A stretch of 64,000 bases of DNA from CAYMZZ01 sp046297935 (GTDB taxonomy: Bacteria; Bacteroidota; Bacteroidia; Chitinophagales; Chitinophagaceae): positions 1 through 64,000 of the forward strand of contig JBKBHA010000013.1 of NCBI GenBank assembly GCA_046297935.1, read 5' to 3'. Positions 35,301-44,222 of this stretch are shown here, piece by piece. Every line of letters starts with the position of its first letter. The first letter of the stretch is position 1. Position numbers and translations under genes: made by a program. The notes under the pieces are model-generated. The model saw nothing but the letters and a program-made list of their open reading frames with translations, searched no databases and was not told where the DNA came from.

Positions 35301-36671
35301 TTCAATCAACTTCGGCTGGAAAGCCTGAATCGAAAGACGGTGCAGCGTTGGGGCACGGTTCAGCATTACCGGGTGCCCTTTCAAAATATTTTCGAGGATA
35401 TCCCAAACCACCGCTTCCTTCTTATCAACCAGCTTGCGGGCCGATTTTACGGTCTTCACGATACCTCTTTCAATTAACTTGCGAATGATAAATGGCTTAA
35501 ACAGCTCGGCAGCCATATCCTTGGGCAAACCGCACTCGTGCAGCTTCAATTCAGGTCCTACTACAATTACCGAACGACCAGAATAGTCAACACGCTTACC
35601 CAACAGGTTCTGACGGAACCGACCCTGCTTTCCTTTCAGTACATCCGACAGTGACTTGAGCGCACGACCACCTTCAGCTTTCACCGCATTTGATTTACGG
35701 CTGTTGTCGAACAGTGAGTCGATCGCTTCCTGGAGCATCCTTTTTTCGTTACGAAGGATGACCTCAGGCGCCTTGATCTCGAGCAAACGCTTCAAACGGT
35801 TGTTGCGGATGATCACACGACGGTACAGATCGTTCAGATCGGATGATGCAAAACGTCCGCCATCGAGAGGAACCAGTGGGCGAAGCTCAGGCGGAATTAC
35901 AGGAATATATTGCATTACCATCCACTCTGGGCGGTTAGTAATACGAGTATTGGCGTCGCGGAAAGCTTCTACCACACTCAGGCGCTTCAATGCATCGGCC
36001 TTACGCTGTTGCGAAGTTTCCGTTGCGGCTGCATTACGCAGGTCGAACGAAAGCTGATCAAGATCGATACGCTGCAGCATATCATGAACCGCTTCAGCAC
36101 CCATCTTGGCAATGAACTTGTTCGGATCATCGTCAGGCAGGTACTGGTTATCTTTTGGAAGCGCGTCCAGTATGTCGAGGTATTCTTCTTCTGTCAGCAG
36201 GTCGCCAGGATTTTGTCCTTTATCTGCACGGATACCCGACTGAATAACCACGAAACGCTCGTAGTAAATGATGCTCTCCAGTTTCTTGGAGCTTACACCC
36301 AGCAGGTAACCAATCTTGTTTGGAAGTGACTTGAAGTACCAGATATGAACTACCGGTACAACAAGCTTGATATGGCCCATGCGTTCGCGACGAACTTTCT
36401 TCTCCGTTACTTCCACACCGCAGCGATCGCACACAATGCCTTTGTAACGAATACGCTTGTACTTGCCGCATGCACACTCATAGTCTTTTACCGGACCAAA
36501 AATGCGTTCGCAGAACAAGCCGTCGCGTTCCGGCTTATAGGTTCTGTAGTTAATCGTTTCAGGCTTCAAAACCTCACCATAGCTGCGCTCCAGAATAGTA
36601 TCAGGAGAAGCAAGGCCAATGGTGATCTTAGAAAAAGCGGCTCTGGGACGATTGTCTTTTTTGATAGCCAT
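32379..36671 (-). CDS. rpoC: RNA polymerase beta' subunit
   Basis: A 1430-residue protein, full length for Bacteroidota. The N-terminal zinc ribbon [20 protein letters not shown] is intact, the active-site [14 protein letters not shown] holds the three Asp that bind catalytic Mg, and the second zinc site with [13 protein letters not shown] is present. The trigger loop region [21 protein letters not shown] is conserved. The C-terminus ends acidic ([11 protein letters not shown]). It follows rpoB by 30 bp. Long open frames on the other strand within this gene are shadows of its strong codon bias. Confidence 0.98.
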   Translation of the reverse strand: [1430 protein letters not shown]

Positions 36672-36701
36672 ATTCTTATTTAAAGATTATACGTTTTTTA
36701 A

Positions 36702-39700
36702 TTACTCAAATTTCAGATCCAGACCCAATCCTCTCAGTTCATGTACAAGTACATTGAACGATTCAGGAATGCCGGCTCGTGGAACGTTGTCGCCTTTAAC
36801 AATCGATTCGTAGGTTTTTGCACGACCAATGATATCATCAGACTTGATCGTAAGCAGTTCCTGAAGAATGTTAGATGCGCCATATGCTTCCAGCGCCCAA
36901 ACTTCCATTTCACCGAAACGCTGACCACCAAACTGGGCTTTACCACCCAGCGGTTGTTGCGTAATAAGGCTGTATGGTCCGATTGAACGGGCGTGCATTT
37001 TGTCATCCACCATGTGGTGCAGTTTGATCATGTAAATGATACCTACTGTAGCCTTCTGGTCAAAACGATCGCCGGTTTCACCGTCGTAGAGATAAGTGTG
37101 ACCGAACTTGGGAATACCTGCTTCAGCACAATATGTCTCAATTTCGTCGGTGCTGGCACCATCGAAAATGGGTGTGGCAAACTTCAGACCCAGCTTTTGT
37201 CCAGCCCAGCCTAAAACTGTCTCATAAATCTGACCCAGGTTCATCCGGCTTGGTACACCCAGTGGGTTCAACACTACGTCAACTGGGCTGCCATCTTCGA
37301 GGAATGGCATATCTTCCTGACGAACGATTTTGGCCACAATACCTTTGTTACCGTGGCGACCAGCCATCTTATCTCCCACTTTCAGTTTCCTCTTCACAGC
37401 CAGGTACACTTTAGCGAGTTTCAACACACCGGCAGGCAATTCATCACCAATGGAGATGTTGAATTTCTCCCGCTTGTATCGTCCCAGTTCTTCGTTGTAC
37501 TTGATGTTGAAGTTGTGCAGCAACACGTTGATCTGATCATCTACTTTTGAATCGCCTGTCCAACCCAGCGGGTTGATGTTCTGATAATCGAGACCGGCCA
37601 GATTTTTCGAAGTGAACTTCGCGCCTTTACCAATTTGCACCTCGCCGAAGTTGTTGCTCACACCTGCAGATGCATGATCTTTCAGCAATGTGGTCAGTTT
37701 CTCCAGCAACACTTCTTTCAGGTCGCTTTCATTCTTCTCGTGAATCTTTTCCAGCTTTTCAATTGCAGCTTTCTCGCGCACTTTCGCATTCTTGTCTTTC
37801 TTCGCGCGCTGGAACAGTTTTTTGCCGATCACGATTCCTTCTACTCCATTAGGAGCTTTCAGTGAAGCGTCTTTCGCATCGCCGGCTTTATCACCGAAGA
37901 TGGCACGCAGCAGTTTTTCTTCCGGCGTGGGGTCCGATTCTCCTTTCGGAGTGATCTTGCCGATCATGATATCGCCTTCTTTCACGGCAGCGCCAATGCG
38001 GATGATACCATTCTCGTCGAGATCCTTGGTTGCTTCTTCCGACACGTTCGGAATATCGGGCGTCAATTCTTCTTCGCCCAACTTGGTATCGCGTACTTCC
38101 AGCTCATATTCTGAAATGTGAACTGAAGTAAACATATCTTCTTTCACCACCCGCTCGCTGATTACGATGGCATCCTCAAAGTTGTAACCTTTCCAGGGCA
38201 TGAAAGCCACTTTCAGGTTTTTACCAAGAGCCAGTTCACCATTCTGGGTAGCGTATCCTTCAGTCAGGAAGTCGCCTGTTTTTACCTTCTGTCCTTTCTT
38301 GACGGCAGGTTTCAGGTTAATACAGGTTTCCTGGTTGGTTTTGATGAATTTGGTCAACCGGTACACCCGAAGATCTTCTTCAAAGCTCACCAGTTTCTCT
38401 GCTTCGTCACGCTCATAGCGAACATGTATTTCGTTGGCATCCACAAACTCAACCACACCATTACCTTCTGCGTGAATCTGAATCCTCGCATCGCGGGCAG
38501 CCTTTCCTTCCAGACCGGTTCCCACTACAGGTACATCGGGACGCAGCAGCGGTACTGCCTGACGTTGCATGTTCGATCCCATCAACGCACGGTTGGCATC
38601 ATCATGCTCCAGGAATGGAATCAGCGATGCGCTCAGCCCTACGATCTGGTTTGGAGCTACGTCCATAAACTCCACCTCTGTTCTATCGAGAATCGGGAAA
38701 TCGCCGGTTTCGCGGCTTACGATTTTCTCCTGGATGAAGTTGCCTTTGTCGTCCAGCGGTGTGTTGGCCTGGGCAATTTTCGCCAGATCTTCTTCTTCCG
38801 CACTCAGGAACTCAAGTTCCTTCATGTTTACTTTACCTTCATTAACCCGACGATAAGGCGTTTCGATAAAGCCCATATCGTTGATCTTAGCGTGCACACA
38901 AAGGGTGGAGATCAAACCGATGTTTGGTCCTTCCGGTGTTTCAATCGTACACAAACGTCCATAGTGCGAGTAGTGAACGTCACGAACTTCGAAGCCGGCG
39001 CGCTCACGGCTCAAACCGCCTGGTCCGAGTGCCGAAATACGACGCTTGTGCGTAATCTCCGACAAGGGGTTGGTTTGGTCAAGGAACTGCGACAACTGTG
39101 ATGTTCCGAAGAAGGAATTGATCACAGAAGACAGGGTCCGCGCATTGATCAGATCAACAGGCGTAAATACTTCGTTGTCGCGAACGTTCATCCGCTCACG
39201 GATGGTGCGTGCCATACGGGCCAGACCAACACCGAATTGGGCATATAATTGTTCACCAACTGTACGAACACGGCGGTTGCTGAGGTGATCGATATCATCG
39301 ATTTCCGCTTTACCATTGGTGAGGCGTACGAGGTATTTAATGATCAGGATAATGTCTTCGCGAGTCAGCGTCTTCTGATCCAGAGGCGCATCGAGGTTCA
39401 GTTTGCGGTTGATCTTATAACGACCCACTTCACCCAGATCATAACGCTTGTCGGAGAAGAACAGTTTGTCAATGATACCACGCGCTGTTTCGTTATCCGG
39501 CGCATCGGCACCGCGCAACTGACGGTAGATAAATTGTACCGCTTCCAGTTCGCTGTTAGAGGTATCCTTGTTCAGAGTATTGTAGATGATCGCATAATCA
39601 CCACCCACATCATCACGCTGAATGAATACGCTCTTCACTTCCATATCGATTATGGTTTCGATCGCTTCTTCATCCAACACAGTATCACGCTCCATCACAA

Positions 39701-40505
39701 TTTCGTTGCGCTCGATCGACACCACTTCACCTGTATCCTCATCCACAAAATCTTCTACCCAGGTGCGCAGTACACGGGCAGCCAAACGTTTGCCTACGTG
39801 CTTCTGCAATTCCTTCTTGTCTACATTCACTTCATCGGCCATGCCAAACAATTCCAGGATGTCCTTATCTGTTTCATAACCGATAGAACGGAGAAGGGTA
39901 GTTACCGGGAATTTCTTCTTCCGGTCGATGTAAGCGTACATCACGTTATTGATATCGGTAGCAAACTCCATCCAGGCCCCTTTGAAAGGAATAACCCTTG
40001 CAGAGTATATCTTGGTACCATTAGGGTGTACCGACTGACCAAAGAATACGCCGGGTGAACGGTGCAATTGAGAAACAACCACACGCTCAGCTCCGTTGAT
40101 AACGAAAGTACCTCTTGGAGTCATGTATGGAATATTGCCCAGAAACACGTCCTGCACAATAGTCTGGAAATCGACGTGCTCTTCATCGTTACAGCTCAAA
40201 CGCAGTTTGGCTTTCAACGGAACGGCGTATGTCAAACCACGCTCCATACATTCTTCAATCGTATAACGCGGCGGGTCAATAAAATAATCCAGAAACTCGA
40301 GCACGAAAATGTTTCTCGTGTCGGTAATCGGGAAGTTGTCCTTAAACACCCGGAAAAGGCCTTCGATATTCCTTTTGTCCGGAGTTGTTTCTAACTGGAA
40401 AAACTCTTTGAATGACTGGATTTGCACTTCAAGAAGATCGGGAGTTTCAGCCAGATGTTTGATCTTACCGAAATCGACTCTTGAGTTCAGTTTTGTTGAA
40501 GACAT
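36702..40505 (-). CDS. rpoB: RNA polymerase beta subunit
   Basis: A 1267-residue protein. The ATG at 40505 (MSSTKLNSRVDFGKIKHLAE) is chosen; the GTG/ATG choices further upstream add 13 non-conserved residues. The rifampicin region includes FFGTSQLSQFLDQTNPLSEI, with THKRRISALGPGGLSRERAG next to it, that is, a rifampicin-sensitive-looking sequence. The catalytic-side motif GDKMAGRHGNKG and C-terminal GGQRFGEMEVWALEAYGAS are intact. Unlike most bacteria, rplL is not directly upstream: a plus-strand gene intervenes and rpoB has its own promoter. Confidence 0.98.
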   Translation of the reverse strand: MSSTKLNSRVDFGKIKHLAETPDLLEVQIQSFKEFFQLETTPDKRNIEGLFRVFKDNFPITDTRNIFVLEFLDYFIDPPRYTIEECMERGLTYAVPLKAKLRLSCNDEEHVDFQTIVQDVFLGNIPYMTPRGTFVINGAERVVVSQLHRSPGVFFGQSVHPNGTKIYSARVIPFKGAWMEFATDINNVMYAYIDRKKKFPVTTLLRSIGYETDKDILELFGMADEVNVDKKELQKHVGKRLAARVLRTWVEDFVDEDTGEVVSIERNEIVMERDTVLDEEAIETIIDMEVKSVFIQRDDVGGDYAIIYNTLNKDTSNSELEAVQFIYRQLRGADAPDNETARGIIDKLFFSDKRYDLGEVGRYKINRKLNLDAPLDQKTLTREDIILIIKYLVRLTNGKAEIDDIDHLSNRRVRTVGEQLYAQFGVGLARMARTIRERMNVRDNEVFTPVDLINARTLSSVINSFFGTSQLSQFLDQTNPLSEITHKRRISALGPGGLSRERAGFEVRDVHYSHYGRLCTIETPEGPNIGLISTLCVHAKINDMGFIETPYRRVNEGKVNMKELEFLSAEEEDLAKIAQANTPLDDKGNFIQEKIVSRETGDFPILDRTEVEFMDVAPNQIVGLSASLIPFLEHDDANRALMGSNMQRQAVPLLRPDVPVVGTGLEGKAARDARIQIHAEGNGVVEFVDANEIHVRYERDEAEKLVSFEEDLRVYRLTKFIKTNQETCINLKPAVKKGQKVKTGDFLTEGYATQNGELALGKNLKVAFMPWKGYNFEDAIVISERVVKEDMFTSVHISEYELEVRDTKLGEEELTPDIPNVSEEATKDLDENGIIRIGAAVKEGDIMIGKITPKGESDPTPEEKLLRAIFGDKAGDAKDASLKAPNGVEGIVIGKKLFQRAKKDKNAKVREKAAIEKLEKIHEKNESDLKEVLLEKLTTLLKDHASAGVSNNFGEVQIGKGAKFTSKNLAGLDYQNINPLGWTGDSKVDDQINVLLHNFNIKYNEELGRYKREKFNISIGDELPAGVLKLAKVYLAVKRKLKVGDKMAGRHGNKGIVAKIVRQEDMPFLEDGSPVDVVLNPLGVPSRMNLGQIYETVLGWAGQKLGLKFATPIFDGASTDEIETYCAEAGIPKFGHTYLYDGETGDRFDQKATVGIIYMIKLHHMVDDKMHARSIGPYSLITQQPLGGKAQFGGQRFGEMEVWALEAYGASNILQELLTIKSDDIIGRAKTYESIVKGDNVPRAGIPESFNVLVHELRGLGLDLKFE

Positions 40506-40648
40506 ATGCTTAAAAACCGGTTTTAAGATAGAATTGACACACAAATCCTGTTCAGGCCTTCTTTCAAAAAAGAATGAAAGCCGTTGATTTTCATCTATTT
40601 AAACAAGAATTGGGATGTCAAAATATATTTGGCCAAAATAAAGGACAG

Positions 40649-40678
40649 CAAAGGTAGGGAAATAGATCGAAAGGACAA
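40649..40678 (-). promoter_or_regulatory. rpoBC promoter TTG-N19-TACCTTTG
   Basis: On the minus strand TTG (40676-40678) is followed after 19 bp by TACCTTTG (40649-40656), matching both elements of the Bacteroidota promoter. The leader to the rpoB ATG is about 140 nt. The 260-bp gap from 40506 to 40769 holds nothing else I can identify. Confidence 0.6.
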
Positions 40679-40769
40679 GAAATTCTTACCGACAAAAACC
40701 TCGCCAAAAGCAGGTTAAAATCCCCATGCCGGGCGCGTGATACATGTTAGTTTAGATAAAACCTGTATC

Positions 40770-41708
40770 ATGCCCGGAGAGCATAGCTGGAAAGAAATTT
40801 TGCATCTGAGTCGCAAGGACCGGATTGGCCTCGGCAGCATCGCCCTGCTGACTATAGCAGTTATATTGGCGCCAGACCTCAGGAATGCCAGCACCCCTCC
40901 TATTCCGTCTGATGATTCTGCCTGGTCAGCCGCCTGGGCCATGGCACTGGAAGCCAGGTCCGACAGCCAGGAGCGTAATTACACAAATGAACGACGGGCC
41001 CGGGAACCCAAAAAAACGGTCGAGTACTTTTATTTTGATCCTAATACCCTTGATGCAGCCGGCTGGGAGAAGTTGGGGTTGCGGCCCAAAGCAATTCAAA
41101 CTATCCTGAATTATCGGGCGAAGGGTGGCAGATTTAGACAGGCAGCCGACCTTGAAAAGATTTATGGACTATTTCCGGATGAGAAAGACAGGTTGAAATC
41201 CTGGGTTAGGATTGCCTCCGCTCCCGCAACCGAAGCGCAGCCAGCCCGTTCAGCCCGGTCGGATTCCACAGCAAGGCCGCCATTTGTTCGCCGTCCTGAA
41301 CCAAAGCCGATCGACATCAATCTGGCAGATAGCGCTGCCTGGGAATCGCTGCCGGGAATTGGACCTAAACTAGCTGTTCGTGTGTTGCGTTTCAGGGAAG
41401 CATTGGGTGGCTTTGTGAGTGTTTCTCAGGTAGCGGAGACCTTCGGACTGGCCGATTCTGTTTTCAAAAAAATAGAGCCCTTGCTGTTTGTACAGAACCC
41501 AGGTCCAACCCAATTGCTGATCAACCTGGCTGGTGAGGAAGAACTGTCAAAACATCCCTATATCCGACAATCCCTTGCCCGGAGGCTGGTTGCCTATCGA
41601 AACCAGCATGGCCCTTTTTCAAGCGAAGCTGATTTAATGAAAATGGCCGGCATCACCGAAAATCAGGTAATGCAGTTAAGACCTTACCTGAATTTTAGAA
41701 TCGAGTAA
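40770..41708 (+). CDS. Helix-hairpin-helix (ComEA-like) protein
   Basis: A 312-residue protein. The ATG at 40770 is preferred over the GTG at 40737. A hydrophobic anchor (residues 21-37, GLGSIALLTIAVILAPD) suggests attachment to the inner membrane with the rest outside. Three ComEA-type HhH units follow: LDAAGWEKLGLRPKAIQTIL (about 93-112), IDINLADSAAWESLPGIGPK (about 185-204) and a last one with LVAYRNQHGPFSSEADLMKM near 278-297. ComEA-like proteins bind DNA, in naturally transformable bacteria during uptake. It is reversed relative to its neighbours and sits between rplL and rpoB. Confidence 0.82.
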   Translation: MPGEHSWKEILHLSRKDRIGLGSIALLTIAVILAPDLRNASTPPIPSDDSAWSAAWAMALEARSDSQERNYTNERRAREPKKTVEYFYFDPNTLDAAGWEKLGLRPKAIQTILNYRAKGGRFRQAADLEKIYGLFPDEKDRLKSWVRIASAPATEAQPARSARSDSTARPPFVRRPEPKPIDINLADSAAWESLPGIGPKLAVRVLRFREALGGFVSVSQVAETFGLADSVFKKIEPLLFVQNPGPTQLLINLAGEEELSKHPYIRQSLARRLVAYRNQHGPFSSEADLMKMAGITENQVMQLRPYLNFRIE

Positions 41709-41767
41709 ACGAACAACGCCTGCACAAAGATTCGTGGTTTCAATCAACGCATACTTCCAACACCCGG

Positions 41768-41813
41768 ATAAACGAACAAAGCCTGCGCAATAGCGCAGGC
41801 TTTGTTCGTTTAT
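41768..41813. terminator. Bidirectional terminator, 21-bp perfect stem
   Basis: A perfect 21-bp inverted repeat (41768-41788 with 41793-41813) closes a 4-nt AATA loop; the stem contains AAAGCCTGCGC. It serves the HhH gene on the plus strand and rplL on the minus strand. A damaged partial copy of the left arm lies at 41705-41725. Confidence 0.9.
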
Positions 41814-41824
41814 GTGCGTTGAAA

Positions 41825-42199
41825 TTAAGCAACTTCAACATCAGCACCAGCTTCTTTCAGCTTAGCAGCAATATCATCTGCTTCTGCTTTAGAAACACCT
41901 TCTTTCACCGGCTTCGGAGCCTGATCAACCAGGTCTTTTGCTTCTTTCAGACCAAGACCAGTCAGATCTTTAACGATCTTAACTACGTTCAGTTTAGAAG
42001 CACCACCGCTTTTCAGGATCACATCGAATGATGTTTTCTCTTCTGCAGCGGCAGCACCACCGTCGCCACCAGCAGCTACAACTACTGCAGCAGCAGCGGG
42101 TTCAATTCCGTATTCTGATTTCAGGAAGTCAGCCAGTTCCTGTACTTCCTTTACTGTTAAGCCTACCAGGCTTTCAGCGAGTGCTTTAACGTCTGCCAT
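41825..42199 (-). CDS. rplL: 50S ribosomal protein L7/L12
   Basis: A 124-residue protein with the usual three parts: an N-terminal dimerisation domain (MADVKALAESLVGLTVKEVQ), an Ala/Gly-rich hinge, and the C-terminal domain that contacts translation factors (TSFDVILKSGGASKLNVVK ... GLGLKEAKDLVDQAPKPVKEG). It forms the multi-copy stalk with L10. The gap to rplJ is 126 bp, larger than elsewhere in the cluster, and contains a small ACTCC/GGAGT hairpin at 42234-42246. Last gene of the rplKAJL unit, ended by the bidirectional terminator. Confidence 0.97.
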   Translation of the reverse strand: MADVKALAESLVGLTVKEVQELADFLKSEYGIEPAAAAVVVAAGGDGGAAAAEEKTSFDVILKSGGASKLNVVKIVKDLTGLGLKEAKDLVDQAPKPVKEGVSKAEADDIAAKLKEAGADVEVA

Positions 42200-42325
42200 G
42201 TTGATTCAATTTTTCCCACCTTCATTGTTTTTGACTCCGGCGGAGTGATTAAAAAAATTATAGTTTGCCTTTAACGATCCGGCCAGTTACTAAGAACTAT
42301 TTTGTCGTTCTGACTGCGCTGAAAA

Positions 42326-42850
42326 TTATTCAGCAGCAGCAGCTTCGGCACCACCTGCTTTTTGCTCGTGGTGATGCAACAGGGCTGCGATCACGCGCTT
42401 AGCAGGAGACTGCAACAGACCAATAACTTCGCCGATAAGTTCGTTCTTGGTTTTGATCTGTGTAAGTGTTTTCAGGTTTTCGTCGCCTGTGTACACGTCG
42501 CCGTTAATAAAGGCGGCTTTCAGTACAGGGCGTTCGCCGTTCGACTCCTTGCGGAATGAGCTGATGATCAGCGCAGGCTCCTTGGGGTTTTCTGAAAACA
42601 TCAGAGCTGTTACGTTGTGCAATGAATCGTATACACCTGCATATTTTTCAGAGTCAAGCGATTCAAGTGCTTTGCGGATCAGCGTGTTTTTCGCCACTTT
42701 CATTTCTACTTCTTTATTGAAGCAGGCGCGGCGCAGTTTACCAACCTGTTCTACCGACAGCGATTCAGTATCGGTGATGTAGAAGTTGTTATATTGAGCG
42801 AACTTACCTTTCAGCAGTTCGATCACTTCGTTCTTTTGTTCTTTTGTCAT
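42326..42850 (-). CDS. rplJ: 50S ribosomal protein L10
   Basis: A 174-residue protein. The N-terminal rRNA-binding domain starts MTKEQKNEVIELLKGKFAQY and includes YITDTESLSVEQVGKLRRAC. The C-terminal helix VIAALLHHHEQKAG anchors the L7/L12 dimers. It follows rplA by 32 bp, so no room exists for the classical long L10 leader found between rplA and rplJ in other phyla. Confidence 0.96.
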   Translation of the reverse strand: MTKEQKNEVIELLKGKFAQYNNFYITDTESLSVEQVGKLRRACFNKEVEMKVAKNTLIRKALESLDSEKYAGVYDSLHNVTALMFSENPKEPALIISSFRKESNGERPVLKAAFINGDVYTGDENLKTLTQIKTKNELIGEVIGLLQSPAKRVIAALLHHHEQKAGGAEAAAAE

Positions 42851-42882
42851 GGTAATAAGATTTAAACCCTACCGAAATAGGC

Positions 42883-43578
42883 TTAGTGAACAAATGCTTT
42901 AGTATCGATCGAAATGCCGGGGCTCATTGAGCTGGCCATGCTGATTCCTTTCAGATATGTTCCTTTAGCAGTAGCCGGTTTGGCTTTGATGATTGCGTTC
43001 AGAAACTCCTGGCTGTTTTCAGCAATTTTCTCAGGCGCGAAACTTACGCGGCCGATCGATGCGTGAATAATGCCCACTTTATCAACCTTAAAGGCGATCT
43101 TACCACCTTTTACATCGGCAATTGCGTTTGCCACATCGTTGGTAACCGTACCTGTTTTAGGGTTCGGCATCAGGTTGCGGGGTCCGAGCACTTTACCCAG
43201 CTTTCCAATTTTAGGCATCACTGAAGGAGTTGCGATGATTACATCCACATCTACCCAGCCGCCTTCAATTTTTTGTACGAACTCGTCGAGACCAACGTAG
43301 TCGGCTCCGGCGCCTTTCGCTTCAGCTTCTTTGTCGGGTGTGCAAAGTACCAGTACGCGCTTGGTTTTACCAGTGCCATGGGGCAGGGTAACGGTACCAC
43401 GAATTGCCTGGTCCGCTTTCTTGGGGTCAACACCCAGACGAACGTGCAGGTCAACGGAAGCATCGAACTTACAGGTAGTAATTTCTTTTACCAGAGTAGA
43501 AGCTTCCTTGAGGGAATATGTTTTGTTGCCGTCAACCTTCGACTGGGCAACTTTTCTTTTTTTACTGATGAATGCCAT
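42883..43578 (-). CDS. rplA: 50S ribosomal protein L1
   Basis: A 231-residue protein, normal length. Conserved segments include VDLHVRLGVDPKKADQAIRG, VTLPHGTGKTKRVLVLC and the L1-typical MPKIGKLGKVLGPRNLMPNP. It forms the mobile stalk at the E site and in many bacteria represses its own operon. The rplK-rplA spacer of 52 bp contains a degenerate copy of the palindromic element seen at the left edge. Confidence 0.97.
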   Translation of the reverse strand: MAFISKKRKVAQSKVDGNKTYSLKEASTLVKEITTCKFDASVDLHVRLGVDPKKADQAIRGTVTLPHGTGKTKRVLVLCTPDKEAEAKGAGADYVGLDEFVQKIEGGWVDVDVIIATPSVMPKIGKLGKVLGPRNLMPNPKTGTVTNDVANAIADVKGGKIAFKVDKVGIIHASIGRVSFAPEKIAENSQEFLNAIIKAKPATAKGTYLKGISMASSMSPGISIDTKAFVH

Positions 43579-43599
43579 TTTTATTCAGTTTTTTTTCCC

Positions 43600-43622
43600 G
43601 CCTCCGCTTGCGCTTTGGCAGA
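43600..43622. repeat. Degenerate REP-like element in the rplK-rplA spacer
   Basis: The run from GCCTCCGCT to TTGGCAGA matches the reverse complement of the 25-bp palindromic core repeated at the left edge of the window, with one indel and one or two substitutions. It sits between two cotranscribed ribosomal protein genes. Confidence 0.45.
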
Positions 43623-43630
43623 TAAGCAAT

Positions 43631-44074
43631 TTAATTGTCCCAGGGAGCTTTACCTTCTACGTTAAGTCCCATACTGCGGGCAGTACCTGCTACCATTTTC
43701 ATGGCGCTTTCCACAGTAAAACAGTTCAGATCAGGCATCTTGTCTTTCGCAATTACCTCAATCTGATCCCAGGTTACCTTGCCTACTTTGGCGCGGTTGC
43801 TTTCTTTGGAACCTTTCTGAATTTTGGCAGCCTCCATCAGCTGTACAGCCGCGGGGGGAGTTTTGATGATGAACTCAAAACTTTTGTCTGCATAAACGGT
43901 GATGAGAACGGGAAGAACTTTTCCCATTTTGTCCTGAGTCCTTGCATTGAACTGCTTGCAGAATTCCATGATATTAATACCCTTGGAACCCAATGCCGGA
44001 CCGATCGGAGGTGCAGGGTTGGCCTGGCCACCCTTGCACTGGAGCTTTACAAAGCCAGTGATTTCTTTTGCCAT
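43631..44074 (-). CDS. rplK: 50S ribosomal protein L11
   Basis: A 147-residue protein. It shows the Pro-rich N-terminal domain (VKLQCKGGQANPAPPIGPALG, thiostrepton-binding region) and the C-terminal rRNA-binding domain ending in MVAGTARSMGLNVEG. First gene of the rplKAJL unit, with its own promoter at 44190-44222. In most bacteria rplK follows nusG directly; here nusG is about 3 kb away. Confidence 0.97.
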   Translation of the reverse strand: MAKEITGFVKLQCKGGQANPAPPIGPALGSKGINIMEFCKQFNARTQDKMGKVLPVLITVYADKSFEFIIKTPPAAVQLMEAAKIQKGSKESNRAKVGKVTWDQIEVIAKDKMPDLNCFTVESAMKMVAGTARSMGLNVEGKAPWDN

Positions 44075-44189
44075 AAATCTACTTTTTGGTGTTAACGACC
44101 TTTCGCTATCTTTTGAAGATCAACTACTTAGTCTCCCAAATCTCGCTGTTCTATATCGCACAGAACTGCTAAAGAACTAATTGGGGTTG

Positions 44190-44222
44190 CAAAGATAGGG
44201 GAAAAATGTGCAAATGTGCAAA
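44190..44222 (-). promoter_or_regulatory. rplK operon promoter TTTG-N21-TATCTTTG
   Basis: On the minus strand TTTG (44219-44222) and TATCTTTG (44190-44197) stand 21 bp apart. The -33 element is itself part of the GTGCAAAT repeat array. The leader to the rplK ATG is about 115 nt. Confidence 0.6.
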
